Part shown: positions 34,901-47,037 of the stretch, piece by piece
How positions within the stretch are numbered: position 1 is the stretch's first letter
Layout: every line of letters starts with the position of its first letter
Assembly: GCF_035222375.1 (NCBI RefSeq)
Contig: NC_085888.1
Location: forward strand, 558,001-622,000
Length of the DNA stretch: 64,000 nucleotides
Direction of reading: 5' to 3'
DNA from: Podospora pseudocomata
Lineage: Eukaryota; Ascomycota; Sordariomycetes; Sordariales; Podosporaceae
The notes under the pieces: model-generated
Database searches by the model: none
Told to the model about the DNA's origin: nothing
Seen by the model: only the letters and a program-made list of their open reading frames with translations
Translations under genes and position numbers: made by a program

Positions 34901-35572
34901 ATCTGGGATGCGGCTACGGGGTCATGTACGCAGACGCTCGCGGGGCATCGCGATATGGTCACTTCGATAGCGATCTCGCCCGATTCGAAGTGGGTTGCGT
35001 CAGGATCACACGACAAGACCATCAAGATCTGGGATGCGGCTACGGGGTCATGTACGCAGACGCTCGCGGGGCATCGCTATTCGGTCACTTCGATAGCGAT
35101 CTCGCCCGATTCGAAGTGGGTTGCCTCAGGATCACACGACGGTATCATCAAGATCTGGGATGCGGCTACGGGGTCATGTACGCAGACGCTCGAGGGGCAT
35201 CGCGATATGGTCATGTCGGTAGCGTTCTCGCCCGATTCGAAGTGGGTTGCGTCAGGATCAGACGACAAGACCATCAAGATCTGGGATGCGGCTACGGGGT
35301 CATGTACGCAGACGCTCGCGGGGCATCGCGATATGGTCACTTCGATAGCGATCTCGCCCGATTCGAAGTGGGTTGCGTCAGGATCAAATAATGCCAACCC
35401 CCCATGCTATGGAAGAGATTCAGACAACAGGTGGATTACGAGGGGCTTAGAAAACTGGCTATGGTTGCCTCCAGATTATCTGCCAGAATGTTTAGCTGTA
35501 GCGGCATTAACTGTTGCTATTGGCTGTTCTTCGGGGCGCGTCCTAATTATGACGTTCACGACAGACAGCTAA
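31908..35572 (+). CDS. HET-NACHT-WD40 NLR-type receptor (het-e/hnwd family), with in-frame TGA before the WD40s
   Basis: Exons 31908-34151 and 34208-35572, with a 56-bp intron (GTAGGC, TCTAAC, TTAG). Residues 1-230 form the HET domain (YAILSHTWG, FFWIDTCCINKSD, WFTRGWTLQELIAP). A NACHT NTPase follows with Walker A GDPGKGKT (298-305) and Walker B YLVIDALDEC (401-410). After a linker come seven full 42-residue WD40 repeats, part of an eighth, and a C-terminal cap (WITRGLENWLWLPPDYLP) as in Podospora HET-E. These fungal NLRs sense non-self proteins through the WD40 sensor and trigger cell death on strain fusion. One defect: TGA at 34379-34381, where relatives have Trp (EEPKWIT). If not spliced or read through, the protein ends before its sensor. 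An optional 63-nt intron 34341-34403 (GTATAA...TATAG) would remove it in frame, but its signals are weak. Confidence 0.85.
34430..35387 (+). repeat. WD40 repeat array, 126-bp units, 7.6 copies
   Basis: Units start at 34430, 34556, 34682, 34808, 34934, 35060 and 35186; a partial unit starts at 35312. They are almost identical at the DNA level, including silent sites. The shared protein core is 'SPDSKWVASGS' and 'IKIWDAATGSCTQ'. Differences are concentrated at a few codons: E/A at position 3, H/D/Y and H/S/M at 7-8, N/I/M/T at 10, F/I at 14 and H/R/Y/D at 26. This is the pattern known for Podospora HNWD genes: concerted repeats with variable sensor-face residues. Confidence 0.93.
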
Positions 35573-36198
35573 GCTGATCTCTCTTTCTATCTCTCTCTCT
35601 TTTTTTCTATCATAGCGTGACACAGGAGGGGTCTGGGGGTCTCCATTAATTTATAGCCCGTTATAATAATCTAGATCCTTCTAGATCCCGCCTCTTTTAT
35701 CAATTCGAGTATCGTGTTTCGTCCTGAAGACAGGTGGGTCCACAACACTTTGTAGACACGTTATAAAGTTATGGCCCACTCGAACAACTCGAGATCGAGT
35801 TAGTTGGCCTGACGTAACTCTAAGCGCTACAACAAGCTTTATTCGGTCGTGCGGAGCAAAGTTCTTACGCATATTAATACTCTTTCAACTAAATCACGAG
35901 GTAATTATATCTCAAGGAGACAACACAGAGGTCATCACATATTTCTTAGACTACGCTCCTTGGAGAAAGAAAGCTGAGCGCCAGACCAGTGCTATGACGT
36001 TCAGCCCCATGTTGGGGGGTCAAAGATATACTCTGTGGAACGTTTGAAGTCATTCCTTCACACATGGGCGACGTGGCCTTTCAGGGAAGTTCTTCAAAAA
36101 AGGTGATCAAGATGACAGTTCCTCCTTTGATGACGGAGTATGGCTCATGCGAGGACATCATAAAAATCTTCGTAACTTCCTAGCCGACATCATTTGAC
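35573..36198. other. Intergenic between NLR gene and LINE remnant
   Basis: It begins with a CT-rich tract (35580-35610). No gene is recognised. Part of it may be decayed LINE sequence. Confidence 0.35.
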
Positions 36199-37313
36199 TT
36201 GCTAGAGCTACCCAACATTGACGAGCTAACACAGAGAACTGCCGGGTATAAGATTAGCCATCCTAATACCAAGTGCATCAGAAGCGCCATAGCTTATGGA
36301 GCTGCCAACTACCACACACCCACTCCAACTGGAGGGCAACCACGGGGTCTGGCGAAGAGGCTGGCGAAGGCCCAGACTAGAAACCTCAGGATAGTGTCCG
36401 GAGCATACAAGGCTACACCAATCAGAAACTTGGAGACCGAAACCTGGGTGCCACCACTGGACCTATACCTCAACGAGAGACCGGCAGACTTTGAAGTCCG
36501 GCTATAGAACTCGTCCTTGCACAATGGGCAAGGACCAGATGCATCAAAGCACCCACCAGGGCAGCTCGTCCAAGAAGCGTGCAATAGGATATACCGACGC
36601 TTTCAAAAACGGAGGCAGGCCGAAGACCCATCCACCCGCAGGAACCCACGGTCAATGAGAGAGCTGTCATTACCATCAATCAGTGGATCAGCCAGCATTA
36701 GAGCCAAAGTGAGAGCTAAAGTGAGAGCCAGGGAGAGACACAGGGAGAGAGCCGAGGAAAGACCCCAGTACCCACGACAGAAGCAGCACTTTACTAAGCA
36801 TGGGAAAACAGTTGGAGAAAGCAGGTCGAGGGCCGACCTGCCAGGATAGCGGATGAAGGACCACCAGAAATATTTCTCACAGACAAAACCCTGAAGAGAC
36901 ACAAGGATTTAACTAAAGCCCAGAGCTCTCTACTACTCCAGGCTCGTACAGGAGCCATAGGTCTACGGGATTTCCTATTCAAGCGGCAAGTCTCAGGCCT
37001 AGCCACTCCCCATTGTACTTACGGAGAAGGCCGTGAAAGAGTCGAGCACCTCTTTATATGGTGCCTAGTACTGCCGAAGCCTAAAACCTGGCCAATAAAT
37101 ACTATCCGCACGCACCGAGATTTTAGCCTCGTACTATAAGGTATAGAGTCTCGGAACCGAAGGCTGCTAGGAAAGGTTCTCGGCTGGCTGATGGATTCCG
37201 GCCGCTTGATGGAATACAGCTTAGCGAGAAACCTGGAATTTGAGCAGGAGGATATATTGATAGGGGAGGAAGAGGTGGAAGCGGCGGCCGGAGCGGAAGC
37301 CGCGGATAACTAG
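36199..37313 (+). mobile_element. 5'-truncated Tad-like LINE fragment (C-terminal end of the polymerase protein)
   Basis: The first part reads LAKRLAKAQTRNLRIVSGAY followed by KATPIRNLETETWVPPLDLY, a motif always found after the reverse-transcriptase domain of fungal Tad-type LINEs. Further down, 'SSLLLQARTGAIGLRDFLFK', 'CTYGEGRERVEHLFIWC' (Cys/His knuckle) and a final acidic tail ending in TAG at 37311 are the end of the same protein. The two parts are in different frames with stops between them, and a TAA lies in the last part (near 37137). The endonuclease and the catalytic reverse-transcriptase core are missing, as in a 5'-truncated, old insertion. Confidence 0.75.
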
Positions 37314-37892
37314 TGCTTAAGGCCTTGTTGGGACCTATCCTTGTTTTGCAACTATCTGGCTTTTTCAATAACTGTTTCCTATTTGTTGCCGATATAGGTT
37401 TTTTACCCGGCTCCAGGCACCGTTTTTCCTACGTAAATAGCTTCAGCAGGACCGACACACTCTTTTTAGGGTAGAACGGAGTAGGAATAATAATAAATAT
37501 GAAACGGAACTGTAGTTAAGACAAGCAGTACGTTGGATTATATGACGATTCAACTGGGCCTCTACCTTGATTTGAAAACTAGGTATTCGAACTCAAGTTG
37601 GTTAATTTGGACATTCTGTTGGCTTAGAGCCTTTTGCTTTCCTTTGCAGGTCTTGCAGGCCTTTTGCAGCCTTTTCCTTTCCTTTTCCTTTTATCCTTTT
37701 CACGGCTTTATTCGCCTTTCTTCACCGCCCTGGTTTTGAGAGCCACATGTACTTCTAGCGGTTCAGTCCCTCAGTTCGGTAGATTTTATTCCATCACCTT
37801 CACTTTCCCACACATTCCGAAATCAAACACATTTTTTCCAAGCTGAAATTGACAGGGGGTTAGGGTGGAAGAGGCAGTGTTGCTGCTCCTAA
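37314..37892. other. Intergenic, low-complexity stretch
   Basis: Contains T/C-rich repeats of CTTTTCC/CCTTTT type around 37625-37700. No gene is seen. It may include the 3' end of the LINE remnant. Confidence 0.4.
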
Positions 37893-40420
37893 CTATACAC
37901 CCCACCCAAGTCCAAAAGCGGCAATACATTTCCCTTGACCGGGGAGAACACTCTTAAGGCGGGTAAAAATGCTATTGCTATCCGCACTGCCGATTGTCTC
38001 GTTTGAAACCCCAATTCTGAACTTCTCAGCTTGTATGATGTCTTTGTCGCGCACCCACATTGACCTCAAAACGCGCACCGGAATTCTGTATTTGAATTCG
38101 TTTAACAATGATGGGTTGATCGCTACAAACGGTGAGGTAATTGGACTTCCAGGATTGCTTACTGAGCTGGCTACAAGCCAGCGCCTGTACGCTGCATGTA
38201 GGCTCCTTGACGTAAATGGTTTATCGAGAAAGTATTCGTCCAGTGTTCTTATCGGCTCAAGTGTAGATAATCCACAGCTCAAGGCATCTTGATACACCGA
38301 TACTTTGTCCTTGTTATTTTGGCCCCAAGGAAAAATCCATTTACATATTGGTTCAAGGCCAGCCTGCAGCCACGCCTGGGTTTCTTGGTATAGATGCGGA
38401 GAGTCCATGAGAGTTGCTCAACGTGATTTGCCACTGAACCTTGCCCATTGTGGATTGTTCCATATGTGCGGCACAAATCCCAAGTCCTTGGGACGCGATG
38501 GCCGTTATCTGTCGTGTGGACGCTCTGGAAGGTGTGAGCATCCTTGGAAGCAAACAGAACTCCGTGACAGCTGCCTGCTAATGTGTGGGTGGTAGAATAA
38601 ACATCAGCGAGATCCTCCTCAACACAAGAACCTTTGGCCATTTACTGGTCTCGCTAAAGGCGGGGGGGATATAGCGTGTCCTGGCCTGGAAGCACCAGAT
38701 CATCTAGTCAATGTTGATTGGATAAGAAGAGACTACTTGTTCGGGTGCTGTACTCGAAAACACAATACCTCAGACTCCAGTGGGTTTGTGTGCTGCTCAA
38801 GATTTCGACCAGTTTTGGGCGTGTTTGCAAGGTAAACAAGCGCATCACGGCTTCTTGGGGACCTCCGGTACGTCTGTCAGTGGCAAAGTCGGTATACGAC
38901 CGCAAGCAGACATCCTGCTTAGTTTTCGAAACTCCCTTTTTGTCAAGGTAATCCTGGTAAGTAAGTAGCTCATTAGATGGGAGCAATACCGTGGCGATCC
39001 GAGAAAAGTTCAAGTACCCATACTGTTTCATTCTATCCGGCTGCAACTGCGGTATCATCTGTGCCAATGTGCTTGATCGGTTCTGATCCATATGATATTC
39101 ATGGAAATGCTTGGGCTCTAGTGCAATGCTCCACTGGTCCCACGCTTTCCAATCCGGAACCCAAGATGGAAGCGAAGAATGTGGGAGGAGAGGCACAAAT
39201 TCAAGGAGGCTGTAGCGCTTTGCGTTAACCATCAACTCGGCGAAGAGTCCCACGTAAACGTGATGGCATGATAGTGAGTAATCCGCCTGCAAATGGACAT
39301 CCTGAAGGATACCAGTAATGCCGAAGACGCGATTGCGGGGATCCGCACATTGAACATGGCGAGTAAGTTATAGCAGCCCACTTAGACCCAGGTTCGCTGT
39401 CGAAATACCTCCACTCGCCACATGTTTCATCCAGGGGGCTTCTGTTTGCTTGAATGAATCCACCTAGTTAACACGATCTTGTCCCGATGCCCGGTCAGCC
39501 CAAAAGTCAATATGTTCCACCCTCATCAGCACACAAGATGCAAGAGCAATTTCCTGAACAACCCAGAGTCGAGTGAAAAATCGTCTGCAAAGTATGGACG
39601 GTCTCGTGGCCGAAAACAGGAAGACCATTCAAATCTCGTTTCAACCGAAGCTCGTCGACTGATTCCAAGGTTCTTCGCTTAGCATGTTGACCGGGAGGGA
39701 GGAGCCATGCAATATCTGGACCGAGATACACCACGACTTGGATACATTGGCGGTAGATAGCCCCCATTCTGCCAACTTGTGAACCTCGTTCAACGGCATC
39801 TTCCTGGTTGATACAGATGGCGTCAATCCACATCAGTCGAATCCCTCACCCGGGACGAAGAAACCGCAGCATCTCCCAACAATTGCGAGTCTGAAAGCTG
39901 ACATCCCCATATGGCCCCACGAACACGGGATACTTCTTGGTATTGTCGTCCTCTTCCCCGCCCCAGGTGTAGGATGCCGTTTCGTATTCAGGACAGTTGT
40001 CCATTGAGTGTGAAGATCAAGATGGACTGGCTGGTCATGACTTGGACTGCTGGTGATACAGGCCAGGCGAAACTCCCCATAACAGAGCTTGCCAGGATAG
40101 ATCGAAGAGTTCGTCGAAGTATCTGGGTCATTGCCGTCATTGTTGGTGTTATCTTCGCGCGTATATCTGCCTTTAGAACTTTCTCCAATCCAAGGGACAG
40201 AAGGAGGCCACCACAGGTCCATTTTCCCTTTTGGTTCATCGGGTGGAGGAGCCGGAAACGGGCTGTGATTTTTTGCTCGCCCAGTAGCCTTTCAGGTCTG
40301 GGGCACAATCGCAAGAGCGACATGATGGAAGCAAGGTGACGCCATCCAGACTGATATCTGGCGTTAGGCACTCGGGTTCATGCCAGCGCGTCATTTTGTC
40401 GAGGTAGACAATTCTTTGAG
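37893..40420 (-). pseudogene. HET-domain protein, decayed
   Basis: Order on the minus strand: 'WHEPECLTPDISLDGVTLLP' with a Cys-rich 'SCRSCDC' start, 'MDLWWPPSVPWIGE', then the HET domain (YETASYTWGG, LMWIDAICINQED, RLWVVQEIALAS), 'RVFGITGILQDVHL' and a long C-terminal part ending 'CIAAFGLGWGV'. All the pieces of a ~700-residue incompatibility protein are there, but in several frames. A stop lies right before the WIDAICINQ motif (PG-stop-GIRLMWIDA, TGA for probable CGA), another follows 'GQDRVN' (TAG), and frame changes lie in the N-terminal third. It is clearly not functional as a HET protein. It lies next to the NLR gene and the LINE remnant. Confidence 0.8.
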
Positions 40421-40748
40421 AATGGTTCCGGCCTTTGTGCAGTTCAAGGTTCTGCCCGAGCCCGACATTGATGGATGTTCAAAAAAACGCCCAACATCAC
40501 AAGCTTTATCTCATTGATGCCCTCACAGTCGCCAAATGTGCCTCTGGCTCGGTGCATCACGTGTTCGAAATGTCAAGACTTTTACCGTGCACTGGGTAGT
40601 CTCCTTATAGAATATTTCAAACAACTTCGGATTGCTGATGAAAGCTAGAGTACCTAACCGTGCAGCCTAATCATAGAAAATAACAACAATGTGGACAAAT
40701 TATTAGTACCTCTACCCCCCGAGCATTACCCAAGCAACAGTGGTAAAC

Positions 40749-43609
40749 TCAGACCCCCTTAAACACAAATACGTCCTGCTCCTCAACCTTACTGCAGAGT
40801 TCCACAACCAAAGGCTTTTCTCTCACAGACAAGAGCACGTTAACAGGTCCCGCCTTTTTGTCCTGGATTGGCTTTTCTCTCGCAGACAAGAGCACCTTCA
40901 CAGGTTCCACCTTGTCATCTTTTGCCTTTTCCACACCAACAGACCTGCCCCCTAATCTCTTCGCAACATCCTCATACGCCCCAGGAGGAGGGAGCCTGAC
41001 TCTGATTGCCTTTTTCGGATACACCCTTACAGGAACAGTTATAGCAATACATCTCACAGGCAACAACCCGCCTGATGCTCGCAGACAGATATCAACCCAC
41101 AATTCCAACCCATCTCGAAAGAAACCCTTCAAACTCTCCCGATCATCCTGCCCAAGACGATCAAGAACAGGGTTCCAGGCCTGGGTCACCACCGCGGCAG
41201 GGTATCCCTCCGAACCCTGACGGGTGCCCCAAACCGGCGGCACTTGCCGCCCTTCGGCCTCCAACTGTGGGGTGTAAAGCACGCCTGGGTTTTTGTTGAA
41301 CCACGATCGGATGCACTCCAGGTTGGAGGTTCGCTACTTCCAGATTAGGAGGTAAATTTTCACAACCCAGTCCGTGAGCGCCCCTTTAACAACCAAGTAG
41401 GAGTGTTCCCGGATGATGAAGGCTTTCAGGATAGCTACGAGGCATGTCAGGCTGGGGTTGCCCGGGTGGTCTATTCCAAAATGAGCGGCGAAGAGTTTCC
41501 ACCGTGAGGATGGGTGTTCGTCGGATTTGAGTAGCGGTTTTCGAACCCAGAGCAGAGGCAGCGATTTGCAAGTTTTGCTATCGAAAAGGCTCGAGCACGC
41601 GCAGGCGGTCAAGACTGAAGGAAGTGGAAGGACTGTTTTACTGAGCGGAAGGCTTATCCCATCTTGGCAGGTGATCTTCATCTCTTTGACCAACTGTGTT
41701 GCTTTGGTATTTTTCGTCCATTTGGCCGTGTCTGTGTGGTAGGCTTCATAAAGACGATCGAGTGCCCATTCTGGCTTGTGCTTGGCTATGAATAGGAACT
41801 CTGCACTTAGGACAGGCTCCTTGTGTTGGCGATCGAAGATTCGTAGTTTGTAGCTGACACCCACCACTTGAAGGAGAAAATCCTTCCAGGTGGCTGTGGT
41901 GGCAGGATTGCTGATTAACGGGGGTGGGCTTTTGGTGTATATATCGTGGATGAACGCGGTGGTTGCCGCGATAGCTTTGTATCCATCTTTACCACTAAGA
42001 CTTGATAGCCCGCCTTCCTCGGACCAACCAGACGATGCCGAAAAATAAAGAGCGTCCCGTTTAGGCAATTTGGGGTTTCCACGCTGGTCAAACATCACAA
42101 GATGGAAATCCTCTGATGATGAGATATGTCCCTTTTGATAACCCCAAAACAGGAAACGAAGGTGGTTGTTGGAAGTGTTGATATCCGAGTCGGTGGAATC
42201 TCCTATCTTCCAGGCATTATGTTTGAGTAGGATAATTCTCTGAACAAATGCCCATTCTGCGGTCACAGCACCTAGCGATGCATAGAGCGCACGATTATCG
42301 GGGTCGCAAGACAAGTCTGTATCTAGGACCGCAAGTGGGAGGTCATCGGGAACAACAGGGCCGTCAGTGTCGGGCATATAAATGCCGCCTCCTTGCCTCT
42401 TCCATGAAGCAACAGCTCTGTTCAACCCACCAGGAACAAGAGAGAGTAATCCAATGGTCTTGAGATCGATGCTGTGTCCGTCTCCAAAGGCACCCGACGC
42501 CCAAGCTCTGACGCGAGACCGCCGGCCTTTATCTTGGTTGCCGAGAAACTTCTGCCAATCCCGGCTTTCATCAACGATCGCACCCGAGCGATCGTATTAT
42601 CTGCACTAACTATGTGAAGTCCATAATCCAACAAGATCTCCTGGTCTTGACTTTGGTACTGTGACGAAAGCTGGCCAGATGTATCATCAGAGTCTGGAAA
42701 TAAGGGATTTCCGTGGGAATCCAGCTGGTCTTTGGAATACGTGTACAGCTGAGAAATAGATCGATAGCGCCCTGCTTGGTCGACCAGCAAAGGGTCCGAA
42801 TGATAGACATGTTCGAATAAGCGAAGCCAACTTCTCTGGCCATAGCCGATGAGGTATATAGCGCATCCAAGTAAACTTGAGTGATGGCAGTGTTGATATT
42901 GCGTGTAGGCAAAGCAGAATGCTGTGTACCACCAACTCAAGTTGTTTGCTGTCGAGTGTTTCCCAATTATCGAAATGGAGTAAAAACTGTATGACAGAGA
43001 CAGATCGTCAGCCGGCTGTTCAAACTTCTTCCAGACCGATAATCCGTACATTATACTTCCTTGGCCTTTTAGCCATGAAGCAAAACACATCTTGATCCTC
43101 GATCAGAGGGTTGCCGAGCTGATCAACAGGGAAAGCGGCCATGACGCGCTCTTTGCCTGCCTCTTTTTCTTCTCCCCCAACAACAAGAAAGCGACTAGGG
43201 CGCGTCAAGCTCGAGACATCTGATACGTAATTGACGGTCTCAAGGATTACCAGATCAACACGCGAGATTATCTTTGCATCTCGTCTCCACTGTTGTTTTC
43301 CAGAATCATCCCAGATGATCACGTCGTAGGACCGAATATTTCGCAGAAAGAGCAACCCTTTTGGATCCAAGGCCCGAAGCACTTCATCCAGGCAGTCCCG
43401 TTCAGCCCCTGCTATGATCTGGACCCTGGAAAATGGCTGGACAATGGATTGGGTGTCATCGGCATTCGACTCGACATGAAGCCTATCTTTGTGCAAATTG
43501 AGGGATATATGCGTTCCTTGTCTGCTTTCAGCGCGATGGAGTAGGATTTCTCGTCAAACTGGCGAAACAATGTGGCTATTCCGTCCCCATCAAACACAAC
43601 TTGTGCCAT
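40749..43609 (-). pseudogene. Large conserved fungal protein of unknown function, decayed
   Basis: The start at 43609 reads VVFDGDGIATLFRQFDEKSY followed by SIALKADKERI; the frame shifts by one base near 43505 and continues 'LHKDRLHVESNADD' and 'RSYDVIIWDDSGKQQWRRDA'. A possible 39-bp intron (43034-42996) leads to 'SWWYTAFCFAYTQYQHCHHS' and 'EILLDYGLHIVSADNTIARV'. A second one-base shift falls near 42430 (LFL-VGGLNRAVASW), and an in-frame TAG lies at 41336-41334 before 'RTSNLECIRSWFNKNPGVLY'. The last part has two near copies of 'VLLSxREKP'. Coding potential is strong over about 900 codons, so this was a real gene. I cannot name the family. Confidence 0.6.
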
Positions 43610-44236
43610 CTTGCTGATTTGAGATACGAGATTTCTTTATCGATCAACCAAGAGACTGGAACAATGGTGAGAATTTGTTGAGTCGATAGAGTCGGTGTTG
43701 ATTCTAGAGTGGAAGCTTGCGAGACAAGGAGTTGTCAACCTGTCATAAACGGCTGTGTCTGTTGCTCAAGCCGGCGCGTGGCAGGGCTGCGGCTATTGGC
43801 TTAGATATCCATGCTGGCAATCGCCAAGTAGAAGCCTGCCACGTTAAAGCTACTCTTGGCAGACATCTTCGATAATCACCCTGTAAGCGCCCAAACCCTG
43901 ACCAAACGTTTCATGAGACGCTTCATGGAACCAAACTGTACAGGTTCCCAAACGAAGCTCATTGAGGTCAAGGATTGTCTAGGATTTCGAGAGAAAGTAT
44001 ATACGTCAATGACCGCCGGGACATATCTATTATCTCTTTCCTTCGGTCTCAGCTTCGATTCCCACTCGCTCTTGGCTCTAGATGTTGTTTAATCCTACAT
44101 CTCCGTAACTATCTTACCAGTCGCAAGCAAACGCTGACCCTCTGGAAGCGGAGCTGCGCTGTTGCGGAACGCTGCCACCTGATAAACGGCTCCCCTCTCT
44201 TGATCATCTCCGACCGCATTTGCGATGCCTTCCGCG
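43610..44236. other. Intergenic, no gene seen
   Basis: Between two decayed minus-strand genes. Short frames only. Confidence 0.4.
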
Positions 44237-45352
44237 TCACGCTCCCACAAAGTCGACCAGTGGGAACCCCGGTTGGCCCGGCCAGTCGATAAACTCAGGA
44301 GCCTGCTTATAGAACGTAGTTTCCTTCTCGGTCTTTTTTCCGAGAACTGACCCACTCCATAAGAACACGTCGATATTCGGACACAGGTACCCCCTCCTCA
44401 AGCTGCACATCGGGATGTTGCTCCCACTCTTCTTGATCCAGTACTTGGGCGACATCTAGATCTTCCAGCTCGTTTTCCTCGCGGTAGGAAATGCCACTCG
44501 TGATAATTTCATACACGGCGAAAACGGCGAGCTTGACGTCGTTGCGGTCTTCGTCGTAGCCAAAGGTGTTGAGGTGGTCATTGTCGCCTTCCCAGGTAAG
44601 CTTGGCGCCCATGTTGAAGTCAAAGATCTGGAGGTCGTCTGTTTCTGGATTGATGAGGAGGTTCCAGGTGGTGATGTCGCGGTGGACGATACCGAGTTTA
44701 AGATTGAGATGGTCGATGGTCTGAGAATGTCAGTGACAGTAATGGAGAATGAGGTTGGCGGATATACTGTCATGAGTTGCTTCAGATGTTTCAGCTTAAA
44801 GACCCGATTGAAGTTGTCCAGAACGGTGTCCCCGGGAACAAAAGCAGTGGTAAATCCCGCGACCTTTTCGGGCCCATCAGGTGTTGCTGATTCCATGACT
44901 ATGTGGTCGATGGGTACGATATTTGGGTGCGGCGGAATTCTCAGAGTGCAGTTCATTTCGTGCCAGAACATGGGAATGTTGCCTTCGTTGATGTAGTACT
45001 TGAAGATCACATGTTTCGTGTCGCCCGGTGAGGATTCGTACGTGACGTGGACGGTCTGAACTCCAAGTGGTTCAATTTTAGTGAATCCTGAGCTCCGAAC
45101 CTTTGGAAGGTGTGGTGGGAGGTCGTTTGGTGAAGTGTAGAAGGGGATGATGGTGTTGTCGTCGTCAGCCGCCGTCGAGGAAGACAGCAGTTCGAAGTCG
45201 TCCGAGACCTTGATTTTGACAACATTTGCTGGTAGGTCATCGATGAGCTCTACCAGGGCCTCAAAGATGAATTCTCCATCCTTCTTCCCAGAAGTGCAGA
45301 CGGTAATGGTGCGTCATTGGTCCCAGTCAATGACATTGTGACAGTTGGCCAT
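44237..45352 (-). pseudogene. Protein-kinase-like protein, decayed
   Basis: From the ATG at 45352 the frame meets TGA at codon 13 (45316-45314, DWDQ-stop-RTITV), then stays open through 'GDTKHVIFKYYINEGNIPMF' and 'PPHPNIVPIDHIV'. A clean 47-bp intron (44767-44721, GTATAT...CTCAG) leads to the catalytic-loop motif 'IVHRDITTWNLLINPETDDL' and 'IFDFNMGAKL', where the usual DFG is DFN. A one-base shift in an A-run near 44338 separates 'LMEWVSSRKK' from the true C-terminus 'FIDWPGQPGFPLVDFVGA'. This is a fungal-expanded kinase-like family often lacking some catalytic residues. One stop and one frameshift make activity unlikely. Confidence 0.72.
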
Positions 45353-46848
45353 TGACGGGATTCCAACTGTCAAGACTTGACTTGAATCGTGACTCGAGGA
45401 GATACTAGTCAAAGCAACCCACTGTAACATAAAGAACAAATAGAAGTACCACTCGTGAATGATGTGCTAGGCACCTTACCTACCTAAGGAGGAATTCAGG
45501 CTGAATTTCACACAAAACCGACCTTGGGTGCCTAGGTAGAGTAAGCCATTCACATTCTGCAGGACACTTGCTTTACCCTTGTAATTATACAGTGCAAATT
45601 CTGTGACCGAAACTGAGAGCGGGTGGTTTAGTTGACAGCTGATATCACATCAGGGATGATATGCGCAAACGAGGAGACAAGCTATCCATAACAGCTATCG
45701 ACCAACCAATGTTACCTGGCATTTCTGGATAATGATCTCCATTCAGGGGCGATTGCAGCACTGTCAGCACGGCCAACTTCCGTTTCTTCCGCCCATTCCG
45801 ATAGTATTGAAGATGTTTGGAAACGTCCAAACGCTGATGGATCCGCACAAGATCGTAAAAAGCAAGGCACGGCGACAATCCCCTAACGAGATCCAGCAAG
45901 TATTGTATGGATGCCGTGCGGAGCCGGAATTATGGTGCTGGTACGGATTTATGATCGGCGACCCTGGCTAGCGAGGCAATCAGGCTAACGGTTATTAGGT
46001 AGGCATGAGAGGCACAGTCCTGTGAGGTTCGTGTGTAACAGCTGTTGGTGGTGGCCACTGGCCAGGGAGCTGGGTAATGCTCTAACGAGAAACGGGACCA
46101 TGTTGCGAGTGTGGACTCGCTAATGATTACTCTAAACTGGCCTATCCAGCGAAACAGGATCATGTTAAAGACTGGGAAAGAAGAAACAGGATCATGTTAA
46201 AGACTGGGAAAGAAGAAACATGAATGGTGATGTAAGCTAAGCACAAGTGTAATAAGTCTTCTAGCACATTCTCACCACAAGACAAGAACAACGATGAATT
46301 GACTGTATTTATGAAACAATCAGTCAATGCCTGCGTAGGTAGATAGGCATATTAAAATCAAGTTCTTTGCATTTTCAAGCCCCACCCTTCGTGTCTGGTT
46401 GGGGATATTTTCGCTGGGTGAATGTCTCCACCTCACCTCTATGGGTGGTTCCCAGGGCTCCGAAGACTTTGGTAGAAGGAATAGGCTAGTTGTTGATCCT
46501 CGTTGAAAAACACAAACATTGCTCTATCTGTAAACCATAGTCAATTGCCAGCAGTTTCGTAAGCTCTGTATCTGAAGTTTCATTGGATAGACCAAGATTT
46601 TTTGCTCCTGAAGAACTTCCAACAAGCGGCGAAGGTAAGGCCCCCTTCTCCTCTTTGCATCGATCACCAGAGCATTCACCACATGAAGGACAACTATGGA
46701 AGATCATGCGAGAGACCGTGAAGATCCATCACCAGAAGGAGGTTTGAAGAGATCAAAGTCAGAATCCTTCATCGTCTGAGGGATGCAGAGATCGGCAACG
46801 ACAGCTTTGCTCCGTGACATGGTCGAGCAATCATAGATCAAAACTGTC
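45353..46848. other. Intergenic with a possible gene fragment
   Basis: A minus-strand open frame at 45645-45899 with a charged segment (LQYYRNGRKKRKLAVLTVLQ) may be the remnant of a gene; no family is recognised. A tandem duplication lies at 46151-46219. The rest shows nothing. Confidence 0.35.
46151..46219. repeat. 32-bp tandem duplication
   Basis: A 32-bp unit beginning GAAACAGGATCATGTTAAAG is repeated exactly at 46151-46182 and 46183-46214, with a further partial GAAAC. It is short, local and probably a replication-slippage product. Confidence 0.9.
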
Positions 46849-46857
46849 TATAAAAAG
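46849..46857 (+). promoter_or_regulatory. TATA box of the small secreted protein gene
   Basis: TATAAAAAG, about 190 bp before the ATG at 47038. A consensus TATA box followed by a C/A-rich leader is typical of strongly expressed fungal genes. Confidence 0.55.
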
Positions 46858-47037
46858 AGGATGGAAGTCTCTCTCATCAGGTTTTTTATCATCATCCTCA
46901 GACCCTCACAGTCGTCAGCAACACCAACCAGTCAAAACCAACTTTGAATACTTCAGTCGCCAGACAAACTACCAAGTCAGCCAACCTTACACCTCCAATA
47001 CCTTTTGACACTGCTAACCTCCAGCTCAGCCGTCAAA

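Noticed and set aside
34450-35391. Long open frames on the minus strand and in another plus frame through the WD40 array
   Set aside because: The 126-bp unit is divisible by three, so any frame without a stop in one unit stays open through the array. The products are meaningless repeats.
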